A stretch of 64,000 bases of DNA, from NCBI RefSeq assembly GCF_011762045.1, contig NZ_JAASQS010000002.1, positions 545,295 through 609,294 on the forward strand, given 5' to 3'. Source of the DNA: Rhizomicrobium electricum (GTDB taxonomy: Bacteria; Pseudomonadota; Alphaproteobacteria; Micropepsales; Micropepsaceae). Below are positions 35,585 through 45,154 of this stretch, piece by piece. Position 1 is the stretch's first letter; the number at the start of each line of letters is the position of its first letter. The position numbers and the translations under genes were made by a program. Below the pieces are notes generated by a model. It searched no databases and was not told the origin of the DNA. It saw only the letters and a list, made by a program, of their open reading frames with translations.

Positions 35585-36635
35585 GGCGACCTGCTTTCTT
35601 ACTCCTCAATTCGCACACGTTGAGCACCTCTTGCCCAATCTGCTGCAACGCGAATTGACGTTCGACTGCTCCGATTTCGTAGGCGACTCGCGGCATTCCG
35701 TAGACGACGGACGACGCTTCGTCCTGGCCGATGGTCGAGGCGCCGTTCTTGCGCATGGCAAGAAGACCCGATGCCCCGTCACGGCCCATTCCGGTGAGGA
35801 TGACGCCGACGGCATTATGACGAACCGTGGCGGCGACCGAATTGAACAACACGTCCACCGACGGGCGGTGCCCGTTGACGGCCGGTTCCTGAACCAGGCG
35901 GCAGCGCAACGCGCCGACGCCATGAACTTCGAGATGGGCGTCTCCGCCCGGAGCGAGATAGATCTGGCCCGGCGCCAGCACCGCTCCGTCGCGCGCCTCG
36001 GTCACCGTCGGCTGGCACAAACGATTCAACCGGTCGGCAAAACTGGTGGTGAAGTGCGGCGGCATATGCTGCGTGATGACCGTCGCCGGACAATTCTTCG
36101 GGAAGTGCGACAGCACCTCGATCAGCGCCTCGACGCCGCCGGTCGACGAGCCGATGGCAACCACCGTGTTGCCGGGATCGAAATCCGGCTTGGTCGAAAT
36201 CACGGGCGGCTCGCGGCGCACATAGGCGCGAACGCGGGCGCCGGCGGCCGTGCGGACCTTCTCGCACAGATCGCGGGCGCAATCCTCGAGATGGGCGGCG
36301 ACGTTCTCGGTCGGCTTGGCGAAATAGTCCACCGCGCCGATTTCGAGCGCCGACAGCGTGACCTCGGCGCCCCGCTGGGTCAGCGTCGACACCATCACGA
36401 CCGGCATCGGCCTCAGCCGCATGATTTTCTCAAGGAAATCGATGCCGTTCATGTTCGGCATCTCGACGTCGAGCGTAATGACGTCGGGCGTGAGATCCTT
36501 GATCATCTGCCGCGCGGTCGCCGCATCGGGAGCACCGCCGACAACTTCGATGTCCTCATCGCGCGACAGCACGGTCGCCAGAAGGCGCCGGATCGTCGCT
36601 GAGTCATCGACTATGAGTACACGAATGCGCTTCAT
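35568..36635 (-). CDS. cheB: Chemotaxis protein-glutamate methylesterase CheB
   Basis: 355 residues. Receiver ([14 protein letters not shown], Asp in [17 protein letters not shown], Lys in YFAKPTENV), linker, then the esterase with Ser in [12 protein letters not shown], His in [18 protein letters not shown] and Asp in [14 protein letters not shown]. Removes methyl groups from chemoreceptors for adaptation. I use ATG 36635 (AAGGGG upstream, [11 protein letters not shown]), 2 nt after the cheR stop; the longer frame to 36848 lies inside cheR. Confidence 0.95.
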   Translation of the reverse strand: MKRIRVLIVDDSATIRRLLATVLSRDEDIEVVGGAPDAATARQMIKDLTPDVITLDVEMPNMNGIDFLEKIMRLRPMPVVMVSTLTQRGAEVTLSALEIGAVDYFAKPTENVAAHLEDCARDLCEKVRTAAGARVRAYVRREPPVISTKPDFDPGNTVVAIGSSTGGVEALIEVLSHFPKNCPATVITQHMPPHFTTSFADRLNRLCQPTVTEARDGAVLAPGQIYLAPGGDAHLEVHGVGALRCRLVQEPAVNGHRPSVDVLFNSVAATVRHNAVGVILTGMGRDGASGLLAMRKNGASTIGQDEASSVVYGMPRVAYEIGAVERQFALQQIGQEVLNVCELRSKKAGRHAASI

Positions 36636-36637
36636 TG

Positions 36638-37510
36638 TTATGCCCCTTGCCGGCGATAGATCGTCTGCCCGACCAGGTCGTACGGATGTCCGCCAACCGA
36701 GATACGCTCGGAATGACCGATGCACAGTGTTCCACCGGGATGCAGGATACCGGCAAAGCGGCCCCACACGGTGTTCTGGGTTTCGTCGTCGAAATAGATC
36801 ATCACATTGCGACAGAAGATGATGTCGAATTTGCCTCGCATCGGCCACTCGCGCAGCAGGTTCAGCTCGCGGAAACGCACCAGTTCGTGCATGTCCTCGC
36901 TGACCTCAAGCTCGGCACCGCCGGAACCCGGCACGATCGTGAACCACTTGCGCCGCAGTTCCTGCGGAATGTCGCCCATCTGGCGTACGGCGTAGATGCC
37001 GGTCGAACCGCGACGCAGCATCTCGGGATCGATGTCCGACGCCAGGATGCGCACATCCAGGTCCGCGGCACCGGGCTCGAGCTCCAGGATCGTCAGCGCT
37101 ATGGAGTACGCCTCCTCGCCCGACGAACAGCCCGCCGACCAAATGCGCACCTTGCCGCCCTTGCGCGCCCCTTCGAGCAATCCCGGCAGCACTCGGGACC
37201 GCAGATAATCGAAGTGGTGCGACTCGCGGAAGAAGCGCGTGACGTTGGTCGTCATCGCCGCGATCATCGCCTGACGTTCGTCGATGCCGCTTTCGCCCTG
37301 GATCAGGGCGCAGTATTCGCGGAACGTCCTGAGACCGATCGCGCGCAGCCTTTTTGCCAGGCGCGAATAGACCAGATTGACCTTGGTTTCGGTCAGCACG
37401 ATGCCGGCTTCCGAGTGCACGAGTTCCGCTATCTGGCGGAAATCCGCCCAGGTGAACGGAAACTCGCCGTCCGGGACGGCCAAGTCGCGCGAGTTGGTAC
37501 CCGTTGCCAA
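36638..37510 (-). CDS. cheR: Chemotaxis protein methyltransferase CheR
   Basis: 290 residues. N-terminal helical domain ([38 protein letters not shown]) and the S-adenosylmethionine domain ([53 protein letters not shown]). Methylates receptor glutamates. TTG 37510 has GGAG 6 nt upstream and leaves a 13-nt gap to cheW; the ATG at 37552 would overlap cheW by 29 nt. Confidence 0.93.
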   Translation of the reverse strand: MATGTNSRDLAVPDGEFPFTWADFRQIAELVHSEAGIVLTETKVNLVYSRLAKRLRAIGLRTFREYCALIQGESGIDERQAMIAAMTTNVTRFFRESHHFDYLRSRVLPGLLEGARKGGKVRIWSAGCSSGEEAYSIALTILELEPGAADLDVRILASDIDPEMLRRGSTGIYAVRQMGDIPQELRRKWFTIVPGSGGAELEVSEDMHELVRFRELNLLREWPMRGKFDIIFCRNVMIYFDDETQNTVWGRFAGILHPGGTLCIGHSERISVGGHPYDLVGQTIYRRQGA

Positions 37511-37523
37511 GATCAGCTCCGTA

Positions 37524-38012
37524 TCAGGCAGCGTTTTCCACGAACATGTCACCGGCGCCGCTGAACGACGACGTCAGCTTGGTCATGCCAAGCAACGTCA
37601 CCATGCGGCCGTCGAGAACCGCGATGCCTTCAACGTAGTCGTTCTGCGACTCGCGCATCACGTCCGGCACCGACTGGATCTCGTTGCGCGACACCGTCAG
37701 GATGTCCGACACCGCATCGACCAGAAGGCCGATGGTCCGTTCACCCGAATTGACGACGATGATCACGTGCTTGGCGGTCGCTTCGGTGAGACCGAGGCCG
37801 AGACGGGCCTTGAGGTCGATCACCGGCAGCACCATGCCGCGCAGGTTGATGACGCCGCGCACGTAATCCGGCACGTGCGGAAGCGCCGTGGTGTCGGTCC
37901 AGCCGCGGATCTCGCGGATGGTCATGATGTCGGCCGCAAACTCCTGGCCGGTGGCAAGGAACGTGATGTACTGGCGGCGTTCCTGTGCCGTATCGTTGTC
38001 GTTGCTGCTCAT
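37524..38012 (-). CDS. cheW: Chemotaxis scaffold protein CheW
   Basis: 162 residues with SH3-like CheW fold: YITFLATGQEFAADIMTIRE, LPHVPDYVRGVINLRGMVLP, VIDLKARLGL, IVVNSGERTIGLLVDAVSDI. Couples receptors to CheA. Two nt separate it from cheA. Confidence 0.95.
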   Translation of the reverse strand: MSSNDNDTAQERRQYITFLATGQEFAADIMTIREIRGWTDTTALPHVPDYVRGVINLRGMVLPVIDLKARLGLGLTEATAKHVIIVVNSGERTIGLLVDAVSDILTVSRNEIQSVPDVMRESQNDYVEGIAVLDGRMVTLLGMTKLTSSFSGAGDMFVENAA

Positions 38013-38014
38013 TC

Positions 38015-40132
38015 TTACGCTCCCAGTGCCTGCTGATATTCCGTCGGCCGTCCACCCGTGCCTTCGCGGCAGCCGGCCACCAACCCGTCGATATCGAGGA
38101 TCAGCGCGACCCGGCCGTCGCCGAGAATGGTGGCCGCGGCGATGCCGTCGATATGACCGATGTTCGATTCGAAGCTCTTGATCACCACCTGACGCTGACC
38201 GACGATGGCATCCACCGCCAGCGCCATGCGACCGACGCCTTCGCTCTCGACCAGGATCACGACACTGTTCTGAAGGTCGTACGAAGCACCCGGAACGCGC
38301 AGGAGACGCCCGACGCTGACCAGCGGCACGTAGACGCCGCGAACGTTGAGCAACATGCCGTTGGAACCGAACGCCTTCACGTCCGAGGACTTCGGCAGCA
38401 GGCTTTCGATGATGTGCGACAGCGGAAGCACAAAGGTCTGTTCGCCGACCGCCACGATCATGCCGTCGAGGACGGCCAGCGTGAGCGGCAGAGTCAGCGA
38501 GAATTTCGAGCCCTTGCCGGTATTGGAGCCGATGGTAATGCGGCCACCGAGGTCCATGATATTGCGGCGGACCACGTCCAGGCCGACGCCGCGTCCGGAA
38601 ATGTTCGAAACCGTGGTCGCAGTCGAGAAGCCGGGCAGGAAGATCAGATTGTCGATCTCCTCGTCCGACAGGTTGGAATTCGGCGTAATCAAGCCGCGCT
38701 CGATCGCTTTCTGACGCACCTTGGTGCGGTTGATGCCGCGGCCGTCGTCGGCCACTTCGATCACGATGCGGCCGCCGCGATGCTCGGCCGACAGCTTGAC
38801 CGTGCCTTCCGCAGGCTTGCCCGCGGCAACACGTTCCTCCGGCGTTTCGAGACCGTGGTCGACGGCGTTGCGGATCATATGCGTCAGCGGCTCGCCGAGG
38901 CGCTCGATGACCGTCTTGTCGACTTCGGTCGCCTCGCCTTCGATTTCGAGGCGCACTTCCTTGCCGGTCTGGGCGGCGGTTTCGCGTACCAGGCGCGGCA
39001 TCCGCTGGAAGACGCTCTTCACCGGCTGCGTGCGGATCGCCATCACGGCTTCCTGCAATTCGCGCAGCAGATGCTCGAGTTCTCCGAGACCGGCACTGAC
39101 GGTCTGACCCTGCTGAACCGAGTCAAGAATGCGCTGGCTCAGCATCGCCTGGGTAATCACCAATTCGCCGACCAGATTGACGAGACGATCCACCTTGTCG
39201 AGATCGACGCGAATGGTCTGCTTGATGACATCGACCGTCGTCGCCTTGGTCTCGGTCGGCGTCGCGACTTTCTTTTCTTCGGGCTGTGCTTCCGCAGCAG
39301 GCATCGCAGCCGGCTCGTCGTCGTCGAGCGACGGCAGGCCGGGCGCGGAAATCATGGCAGGCGCCGCTGCAGGCTCCGGCGTCTCTTCGGTGATCTCGAG
39401 ATCGCAATCGCCCGAGACGAATTCGAAGACTTCCTCGACCTTGGTGCGATCGGGGCAATCCCGCACCACCACGTCCCAGGAGAAATAGGCCTGTTCGGGC
39501 TCCAGCGCCGACAATTCCGGCAGCTTCGACAGATCGGCCGTGACCTCGATCGGGCCCAGCATGCCGAGCTCGCGGATCAAAAGGTATGGCTCGTTGGCCT
39601 TGGCATAGAGCGCGGCGTGCGGCCCAAACCGGACGTGCCAAACCGGGCACGGCGGCGCAACAGGCTCTTCGTCACCGATATCGATCATGACGGGCGCGAA
39701 GGCGAGACCTTCGAACTCGGCGGGAGCCGGTGCGCCGGCATCCTCGGGCTCCTCGCCCGTGAGCTTGGCAAGCTCGGCCTTGACCTCGGCATCATCGACC
39801 GCAGCGCCGGTTCCGTTACGAGCGGCCGCCACGTGGTCGGAGAGCTTATCGCCGGCGCGCAGCAGGACCTTCACGACATCCGGTGTCGGGTCCAATTTGC
39901 CCGAACGGACGAGGTCCATCGCGGTTTCGAAAACGTGGGAGAAACCCACCAAAATTTCAAACCCGAAGGCGCCCCCGCCGCCCTTGATCGAATGCACCGC
40001 GCGGAACACGGCATTGATCGTTTCGGAGTCGGCTTCGCCGGTCTCCATGGCGATGAGGCCTTCCTCCATCGCCAGGAGCAGCTCGTCGCACTCCTGAAAG
40101 TAGGTTTGTTTGATGGCTTCCATGGGATCCAT
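38015..40132 (-). CDS. cheA: Chemotaxis histidine kinase CheA
   Basis: 705 residues. P1 Hpt domain with His47 in AVHSIKGGGGAFGFE; an intermediate domain of P2 type (PCPVWHVRFGPHAALYAKAN), a Glu/Ala-rich linker, P3 dimerisation (IRVDLDKVDRLVNLVGELVI), P4 ATPase (HMIRNAVDHGLETPEERVAA, ADDGRGIN, FLPGFSTATTVSNISGRGVG) and P5 CheW-like regulatory domain to the C-terminus. Autophosphorylates in response to receptor state and donates to the CheY and CheB proteins of the operon. Confidence 0.96.
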   Translation of the reverse strand: MDPMEAIKQTYFQECDELLLAMEEGLIAMETGEADSETINAVFRAVHSIKGGGGAFGFEILVGFSHVFETAMDLVRSGKLDPTPDVVKVLLRAGDKLSDHVAAARNGTGAAVDDAEVKAELAKLTGEEPEDAGAPAPAEFEGLAFAPVMIDIGDEEPVAPPCPVWHVRFGPHAALYAKANEPYLLIRELGMLGPIEVTADLSKLPELSALEPEQAYFSWDVVVRDCPDRTKVEEVFEFVSGDCDLEITEETPEPAAAPAMISAPGLPSLDDDEPAAMPAAEAQPEEKKVATPTETKATTVDVIKQTIRVDLDKVDRLVNLVGELVITQAMLSQRILDSVQQGQTVSAGLGELEHLLRELQEAVMAIRTQPVKSVFQRMPRLVRETAAQTGKEVRLEIEGEATEVDKTVIERLGEPLTHMIRNAVDHGLETPEERVAAGKPAEGTVKLSAEHRGGRIVIEVADDGRGINRTKVRQKAIERGLITPNSNLSDEEIDNLIFLPGFSTATTVSNISGRGVGLDVVRRNIMDLGGRITIGSNTGKGSKFSLTLPLTLAVLDGMIVAVGEQTFVLPLSHIIESLLPKSSDVKAFGSNGMLLNVRGVYVPLVSVGRLLRVPGASYDLQNSVVILVESEGVGRMALAVDAIVGQRQVVIKSFESNIGHIDGIAAATILGDGRVALILDIDGLVAGCREGTGGRPTEYQQALGA

Positions 40133-40143
40133 GGCGAAACGTC

Positions 40144-40512
40144 CTATGGAGAGACCCTGCGAATGGCAGCGAGAAGTTTTTCGGGATCGAACGGTTTCAC
40201 GATCCAGCCGGTGGCGCCTGCATCGCGAGCGCGCATCTTCTTGGCCGGTTCGCTCTCCGTGGTGAGAACAAGGATCGGCGTCATCTTGTTTGCCGAACCG
40301 CGGCGTACGTGCTCGATAAAGCCGTAGCCGTCCATACGCGGCATGTTGATGTCCGTGATGATCACGTCCACCACGCCGGCTTTTTCGAGGACTTCCACCC
40401 CATGAACGCCGTCGTCCGCTTGAATCACGGTGTGTCCGGCGCCACTCAGCGCCAGTCGCAGCATGTCGCGCATTGTACGCGAATCGTCGACCGTTAGGAT
40501 CGTTTTGCCCAT
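40144..40512 (-). CDS. cheY: CheY-type response regulator (CheYI position)
   Basis: 122-residue receiver: ILTVDDSRTMRDMLRLALSG, Asp in VIITDINMPRMDGYGFIEHV, Thr in ILVLTTESEPAKK, Lys in GWIVKPFDPEKLLAAIRRV. Closest in the operon to classical CheY that binds the flagellar switch. Lies between the STAS gene and cheA. Confidence 0.92.
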   Translation of the reverse strand: MGKTILTVDDSRTMRDMLRLALSGAGHTVIQADDGVHGVEVLEKAGVVDVIITDINMPRMDGYGFIEHVRRGSANKMTPILVLTTESEPAKKMRARDAGATGWIVKPFDPEKLLAAIRRVSP

Positions 40513-40513
40513 G

Positions 40514-40813
40514 TTACTTGCTCAGCTCTAGTGCGTTCATCAAACCGAGAACCGTTGCGGTTTCCCGGAAGGCTTCCGAGGGATTGCTTATCGAGAGCGC
40601 CGCGCCCCCCGCTTTGGCGAAGGCCGTCATGCCGGCGACAAGCACCTGCAGGCACGGCGACGAAATTCGCTGCACCGCCGACGCATCGACGGTCAGTCCG
40701 ATCCCGGACCCCAGTGCCTGTTCAAGACGTTGTTTCAATGGTCCCGCTTCTGTCAGATCGGCGACCGCGGGTAAAATCACGCTCTCGCTCACGTTTTCCC
40801 CTGTCTCTTGCAT
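40514..40813 (-). CDS. STAS-domain protein, CheX position
   Basis: 99 residues: ILPAVADLTEAGPLKQRLEQ, VDASAVQRISSPCLQVLVAG and AKAGGAALSISNPSEAF. This is a MlaB/SpoIIAA-like STAS fold; the Ser pair in RISSPCLQ occupies the usual phosphorylatable position. First gene of the chemotaxis operon, one base before cheY. Known clusters of this type begin with such a gene (called cheX in Caulobacter). No receptor gene precedes it here. Confidence 0.82.
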   Translation of the reverse strand: MQETGENVSESVILPAVADLTEAGPLKQRLEQALGSGIGLTVDASAVQRISSPCLQVLVAGMTAFAKAGGAALSISNPSEAFRETATVLGLMNALELSK

Positions 40814-41576
40814 CGCTCAGTGTCCCCACCAATCGTCAAGAATTCGTCCAACGCCGGTCGCCGGACCCGGCGCCCTGCATAGGTTTAATCCGGTGACGGT
40901 AAACATTCCGATTGACCCCGGAGCCCCCGCCATTCCGCAGCGTGCACCATCGGGAGATACCAAGCTGTTAACTCGACCGGCCGCAATTATTGCCAAGTTC
41001 TTAATGGCGATGTCTGTGGTGCCCATGGGATTGTGGATATCGCTTGCGGTTTCGGTCCTCAAAGCATCATCCATTCGGCAAGATCGCCATCGCGCGCGGC
41101 GCCAGCGACATGTAGGTCGAGCAACCGGCTCCCAAGATCGAACGCCGGCGATACGGACGACGAATACATAGCCCCACTATCCCTATGCCGCGGACCGGAT
41201 ACGAACGCCCGGAGCCGATGCTGAAAATCCTCGGGCACTAACTGCCCTTCGTTGAGGAAATTGCGCCCGTGGGATTTACAATCCGTGTAAAGAAGAGACG
41301 ATGACTGAGATTTTTTGAAACAATTTTGTCCCACCCCGGCAACCATAACGCGCGTGCGACGGTGCCAGTATCACGGTCATTGCTACTCTCGAGCCGCGGG
41401 AGCGTTAACGGGCATTCGAAACGCCGCCAATTCGTCCGTCCACGTAGTATTGCTTACCGGGGAAAGTACTGATGTGGCGAAAGGCGACAAGTTCCGCGGC
41501 GATAGCACCCAATTAACCATGGGCCCGTAGCCTCGTTGCAGCGCCGCATCGGCGGCAATCGCAGCGAGGACCATCA
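40814..41576. other. Intergenic region with no supported gene
   Basis: About 760 bp between the chemotaxis operon and the second porin. It must hold the divergent promoters. Short frames on both strands (for example 40817-41074 and 41059-41346, minus) lack ribosome sites and recognisable patterns. I see no repeats or RNA genes in it. Confidence 0.5.
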
Positions 41577-43250
41577 ATGAAGACCATCACCAAAACTTTG
41601 GTCGCGGCGTTCTTGGCCGGTACATCGGCTTCGGCATTGGCGGCGTCTCCCGATGCGCGACTGCAAGCGCTTCAGGATCAAATCACGGCGCTCAGCAAGC
41701 AGATCGACGACATCAAGGCGGACGCGCAGAAACAGGATGCAGCGCTCAAGGCGCAGCAGGACGAAGCCAAGGCGCGCGAAGCGGATGCCAAGAAGGCCGC
41801 TGCAACGGCAAAGAGCGTTGCCAAGCCAGGCATCGCCAACGGCCGCCTCAGCATCGCCTCGTCCGACGGCGACTTCAGCGCTTCCATCCGGTCGCTGTTG
41901 CAGACCGATTTCGGCTATTACATGCAGGGCGGCGGCGCCAAGTCGCTGCCGACGGCCTACGGCCCCGATCTTTCCAGCGGCGTCAACCTGCGCCGCGTTT
42001 TCCTCGGCCTGCAAGGCAAGGTGTTCGGCGACTGGTCGTACTACTTCCTCTACGACTTCGGCGGTCCCTCCGTCGAGCAGCAAGGCCACATCCTGTACGC
42101 CTATCTGCAATTCGACGGTTTCGCGCCGTGGGCGATCAAGGTCGGCGCCTATGCGCCGCCGATCAACATCGAAGACTCGACGGCGTCCGCCGATCTCTTG
42201 TTCTTCGAACGCAATTCGCCCTCCAACCTGCAACGGAATATCGCAGGCGCGGAAGGGCGCGACGCCATCTCTGTGATCTATGCGGGCGAGCGCCTGTTCG
42301 GCGCCGTGTCGCTGACCGGCAACAAGGTCCAGGACGGCTCCAAGGCGCTGGCGGCGGCCGGCGCGACGGCGACGCCGAACTATGACGAACAGGCGGCCGT
42401 GGCCGGACGCATCGCCTATATGCCGATATCGACGGCCGATGCGCACTGGATCATCGGCGTCAACGGGCTGCATGTCTTCAAGTTGCCCGATCTGGTTCCG
42501 ACCGGCGCAAACAATCTCTCGAACACGCCGGGCTTAACCGCGCGCAGCACCTATAGTCTAGCTGATCTGCCGGAGTTTTCTGTCGATTCCAACGGCACCC
42601 AACTCGTCAGCACCGGCGCGATGGCGGCCGGCCATGTCACGAGCTGGGGCCTGGAGACGGCGGGCAACTACCAGAACTTCTACGGCCAGGCCGGCTACTA
42701 CAGCTATGCCGTCAAGCGCTCGCCGATAGCCTACAACGTCTATAGCGCGGCCAGCACCTTTGCCGCCCAGACGGTACAGCCCTCCGACAATACGTTCAGC
42801 GGCTGGTACGTGCAGGGAAGCTGGGTCCTTACCGGCGAAAGCCACGTCTATAACGCCGCAAGCGCATCCTTCGGCGCGCCCAAGCCGGCCAAGAACTTCT
42901 CGCTCAAGGACGGCACCTGGGGCGCCTTCGAACTGGCGGCACGCTTCAGCGACTTGGACCTCAACAGCCACACCGGCAATACCGACAACGTCGTGAGCGC
43001 CTGGACCGGCACCAGCAAGACCTACACCTACTACAACACGGTACGCGGCGGCGAACAGAAGATCGTTACGGTCGCCCTCAACTGGTATCTCAATCCGGCG
43101 ATCAGGATGGCGCTGCAGTACCAATATATCGACGTGTCGCGGCTCCAGACGCCTGCGGCGGTGACGACTACGGGAACGCCGACGCTGCCCGCACTGAAGG
43201 GCGGTCAGAAGTTGAACACGCTGGGAATGCGCTTCCAGTTGTCGATTTAG
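41577..43250 (+). CDS. OprP/OprO-family outer-membrane porin, second copy
   Basis: 557 residues. Signal peptide (LVAAFLAGTSASALAA), a longer coiled coil than in its paralogue (LQDQITALSKQIDDIKADAQ followed by further Ala/Lys/Glu heptads to about residue 80), then the same barrel: [55 protein letters not shown], end LGMRFQLSI. Conserved blocks match 20800-22443 closely, so they are paralogues. No transporter follows it, so its anion is unknown. GAGG lies 7 nt before ATG 41577. Confidence 0.9.
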   Translation: MKTITKTLVAAFLAGTSASALAASPDARLQALQDQITALSKQIDDIKADAQKQDAALKAQQDEAKAREADAKKAAATAKSVAKPGIANGRLSIASSDGDFSASIRSLLQTDFGYYMQGGGAKSLPTAYGPDLSSGVNLRRVFLGLQGKVFGDWSYYFLYDFGGPSVEQQGHILYAYLQFDGFAPWAIKVGAYAPPINIEDSTASADLLFFERNSPSNLQRNIAGAEGRDAISVIYAGERLFGAVSLTGNKVQDGSKALAAAGATATPNYDEQAAVAGRIAYMPISTADAHWIIGVNGLHVFKLPDLVPTGANNLSNTPGLTARSTYSLADLPEFSVDSNGTQLVSTGAMAAGHVTSWGLETAGNYQNFYGQAGYYSYAVKRSPIAYNVYSAASTFAAQTVQPSDNTFSGWYVQGSWVLTGESHVYNAASASFGAPKPAKNFSLKDGTWGAFELAARFSDLDLNSHTGNTDNVVSAWTGTSKTYTYYNTVRGGEQKIVTVALNWYLNPAIRMALQYQYIDVSRLQTPAAVTTTGTPTLPALKGGQKLNTLGMRFQLSI

Positions 43251-43300
43251 TTGTCGCGCTTTCGGACGGAAAACCGGATGCCACTTTTCCTGAAAGCGCT

Positions 43301-44107
43301 CTAGGCGCCCAATTCCGACAGCAACCGCTCGACCAACGGGCGGTAGCTGCTGCCGAACAGGCGCAAGTGAACCAAAGCCGGCCACAGGCGGTAGATCAAC
43401 AGCCGCTCCCTGTGGCCGGCTTCCGTTTTTCCGTACGCCGAGAAAAACGCCGGCGGCGGAGCATCGAACATCTGCAGCATGGCGACATCGACCAACCCGT
43501 CGCCATAATAGCAGGCGGGATCGATCAGGCCGCTGACCCTGCCGTGCGCCGCCAGAACGTTGCCGCCCCACAAATCGCCGTGCAACAGCGACGGCGGCGG
43601 ATGCTTCGGCAGTCGATTGGGAAGATCGGCCGCCAACGCTTCCAGACGTTTCGCCACACCATTGCCGACAAAACGGGCGTTGTTGACGAGGCGATGCTCG
43701 CCCCAGAACGACGGCCAATCCTCGGCCCAGGTATTGACGATGGCGACCGGGCCGAACGCGTAATCGCAATCCCAGCCGTAGCGCGGGCCAACGGCGGCGT
43801 GAAGCGTCGCAAGCACACGGCCGAGATCGGACCAAGCGGAGGAAAGCGCACCGCCATCGTCGACCACGGAGAGCACCAGCACCGTGTCGTCCGCAGCGAG
43901 AACATCGGGGGCCGGCGCTCCGGCAGCCTTGATCGCGCGTACCATGGCGGCCTCCGTGCGCGGGGCCGGACCGGTCTTGACGATCGCCTCGCGACCGTCG
44001 GTGAGGCGCAAGCGGACAATCTGCGACAGCGAACCACCGCCCATGCCGGTCACATCGGCGATCGTGCCGCCGAGCAACGCCGCACCGCGCCGGCCGAGAT
44101 CGTTCAT
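43301..44107 (-). CDS. Fructosamine kinase family protein
   Basis: 268 residues of the FN3K/kinase-like fold: AIVKTGPAP (ATP Lys), LGRVLATLHAAVG, YGWDCDYAFGP, the catalytic loop LLHGDLWGGNVL and the Mg loop GLIDPACYYGDGLVDVAM. Family members phosphorylate sugars attached to amines so that glycation adducts fall off, repairing protein. It is translationally coupled (ATGA) behind a low-molecular-weight phosphatase. FN3K-like and LMW-PTP genes adjoin in many bacteria (fused or paired), suggesting the phosphatase handles the released product. Confidence 0.92.
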   Translation of the reverse strand: MNDLGRRGAALLGGTIADVTGMGGGSLSQIVRLRLTDGREAIVKTGPAPRTEAAMVRAIKAAGAPAPDVLAADDTVLVLSVVDDGGALSSAWSDLGRVLATLHAAVGPRYGWDCDYAFGPVAIVNTWAEDWPSFWGEHRLVNNARFVGNGVAKRLEALAADLPNRLPKHPPPSLLHGDLWGGNVLAAHGRVSGLIDPACYYGDGLVDVAMLQMFDAPPPAFFSAYGKTEAGHRERLLIYRLWPALVHLRLFGSSYRPLVERLLSELGA

Positions 44108-44574
44108 GCCTCCGCCTTTAGCTTGGCCGCGAGCGCCTTTGCCGCGGCCGTGACATCGGCCCAGGTGACTTCGAAGTCCGGCAAGGCGCCATACCAGGGA
44201 TCGGACACGGCCTCGCCTTCGCGGCCCGGCACATGATCGAGCAACAAGCTCAGTTCGGCAGTGCCATCACGCGGCGCGAGGCGCTGAAGATCGGCAAGAT
44301 TCTCGAAATCGAGCGCAATGATGTGCGTGAAACGGCGGAAATCGGCTGCCGTGACCTTGCGCGCCTTATAGCCGGAAATATCGACACCATGGCGCTTGGC
44401 CGTGGCGATGGCGCGGCGGTCGGGCGGCTCGCCGGCATGCCAGCCGCCGGTACCGGCGGAGTCGATCTCGATATCGAGACCGATGCGCTTGGCCTCCGCG
44501 CGAAACGCCGCCTCGGCCAGCGGCGAACGGCAGATATTCCCCAGACACACGAACAGGACGGATGGTTTCGGCAT
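44104..44574 (-). CDS. Low-molecular-weight protein-tyrosine phosphatase family
   Basis: 156 residues. The P-loop VCLGNICRSPLAEAAF (C-x5-R-S) and the general acid Asp in SDPWYGALPDFE are both present, so it should be active. Family members act on phosphotyrosine or sugar phosphates; its coupling to a fructosamine kinase favours ribulosamine/erythrulosamine-phosphate metabolism, which is inference. Stop overlaps the kinase start. Confidence 0.92.
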   Translation of the reverse strand: MPKPSVLFVCLGNICRSPLAEAAFRAEAKRIGLDIEIDSAGTGGWHAGEPPDRRAIATAKRHGVDISGYKARKVTAADFRRFTHIIALDFENLADLQRLAPRDGTAELSLLLDHVPGREGEAVSDPWYGALPDFEVTWADVTAAAKALAAKLKAEA

Positions 44575-44684
44575 GGATTTCTGCAGCTAGTTACCTCACC
44601 GTCCATAATCGATCACCCGCGGATACGCAAAACTGCATTTCCCGGATCGAGATGCGCGAACATTACGAGTACGCGTACATCCAT

Positions 44685-45071
44685 CTATGACAGCGGCTCG
44701 TCTCCGGCTGGTTTGGCCTGCCCCGGATCGTAATAGAAACGCTCTTCGACAATCTTGTCGCCGTCCCAGCGCTGATAGGCCAGTTCGTCCCGATAGAAAG
44801 ACGTGCCGTCCTTGCCGACGAACTCGAATATCCAGCGGATCACGACGCGATCGTCCGACACGAATACCGGACGGACGCAACGCGAATGCATCCGAGCCAA
44901 CCGTGCCATGACGGCGCGCTCCCGTTCTACAAGAGCGGATTTTCCGCGCCGCAGCGGCAACAAATTCTCCTGCATCGTCGCTTCATCGGCGTAGAAGCGC
45001 TCGATCGCTTCGTCATGCTTGTTGCTTTCAACCAGAGCGATGAATTGTTCCAGTACGATCCGATCGGGCAT
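44685..45071 (-). CDS. NTF2-like (SnoaL-type) protein
   Basis: 128 residues: ALVESNKHDEAIERFYADEA, GKSALVERERAVMARL, VVIRWIFEFVGKDG, YQRWDGDKIVEERFYYD. This is the cone-shaped NTF2/SnoaL fold without obvious catalytic residues. Members are polyketide cyclases, isomerases or unknown binding proteins. Stand-alone gene; the 100-bp gap upstream to 44684 and downstream to 45154 hold nothing else. Confidence 0.75.
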   Translation of the reverse strand: MPDRIVLEQFIALVESNKHDEAIERFYADEATMQENLLPLRRGKSALVERERAVMARLARMHSRCVRPVFVSDDRVVIRWIFEFVGKDGTSFYRDELAYQRWDGDKIVEERFYYDPGQAKPAGDEPLS

Positions 45072-45154
45072 CGCATCCTCGCTATGTCACGACTTGGAAA
45101 TAGGGAGCGAAGAGAAATTCTTCAAGGCGAGAACCGCCGGAAGGGAAAATCCGC

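Noticed and set aside
37985..40327. 780-codon open frame opposite cheA
   Set aside because: Antisense shadow of cheA; no protein-like pattern.
40817..41074. 85-codon frame just upstream of the STAS gene
   Set aside because: Position fits an operon, but there is no ribosome site, no domain pattern and odd composition; left as unsupported.
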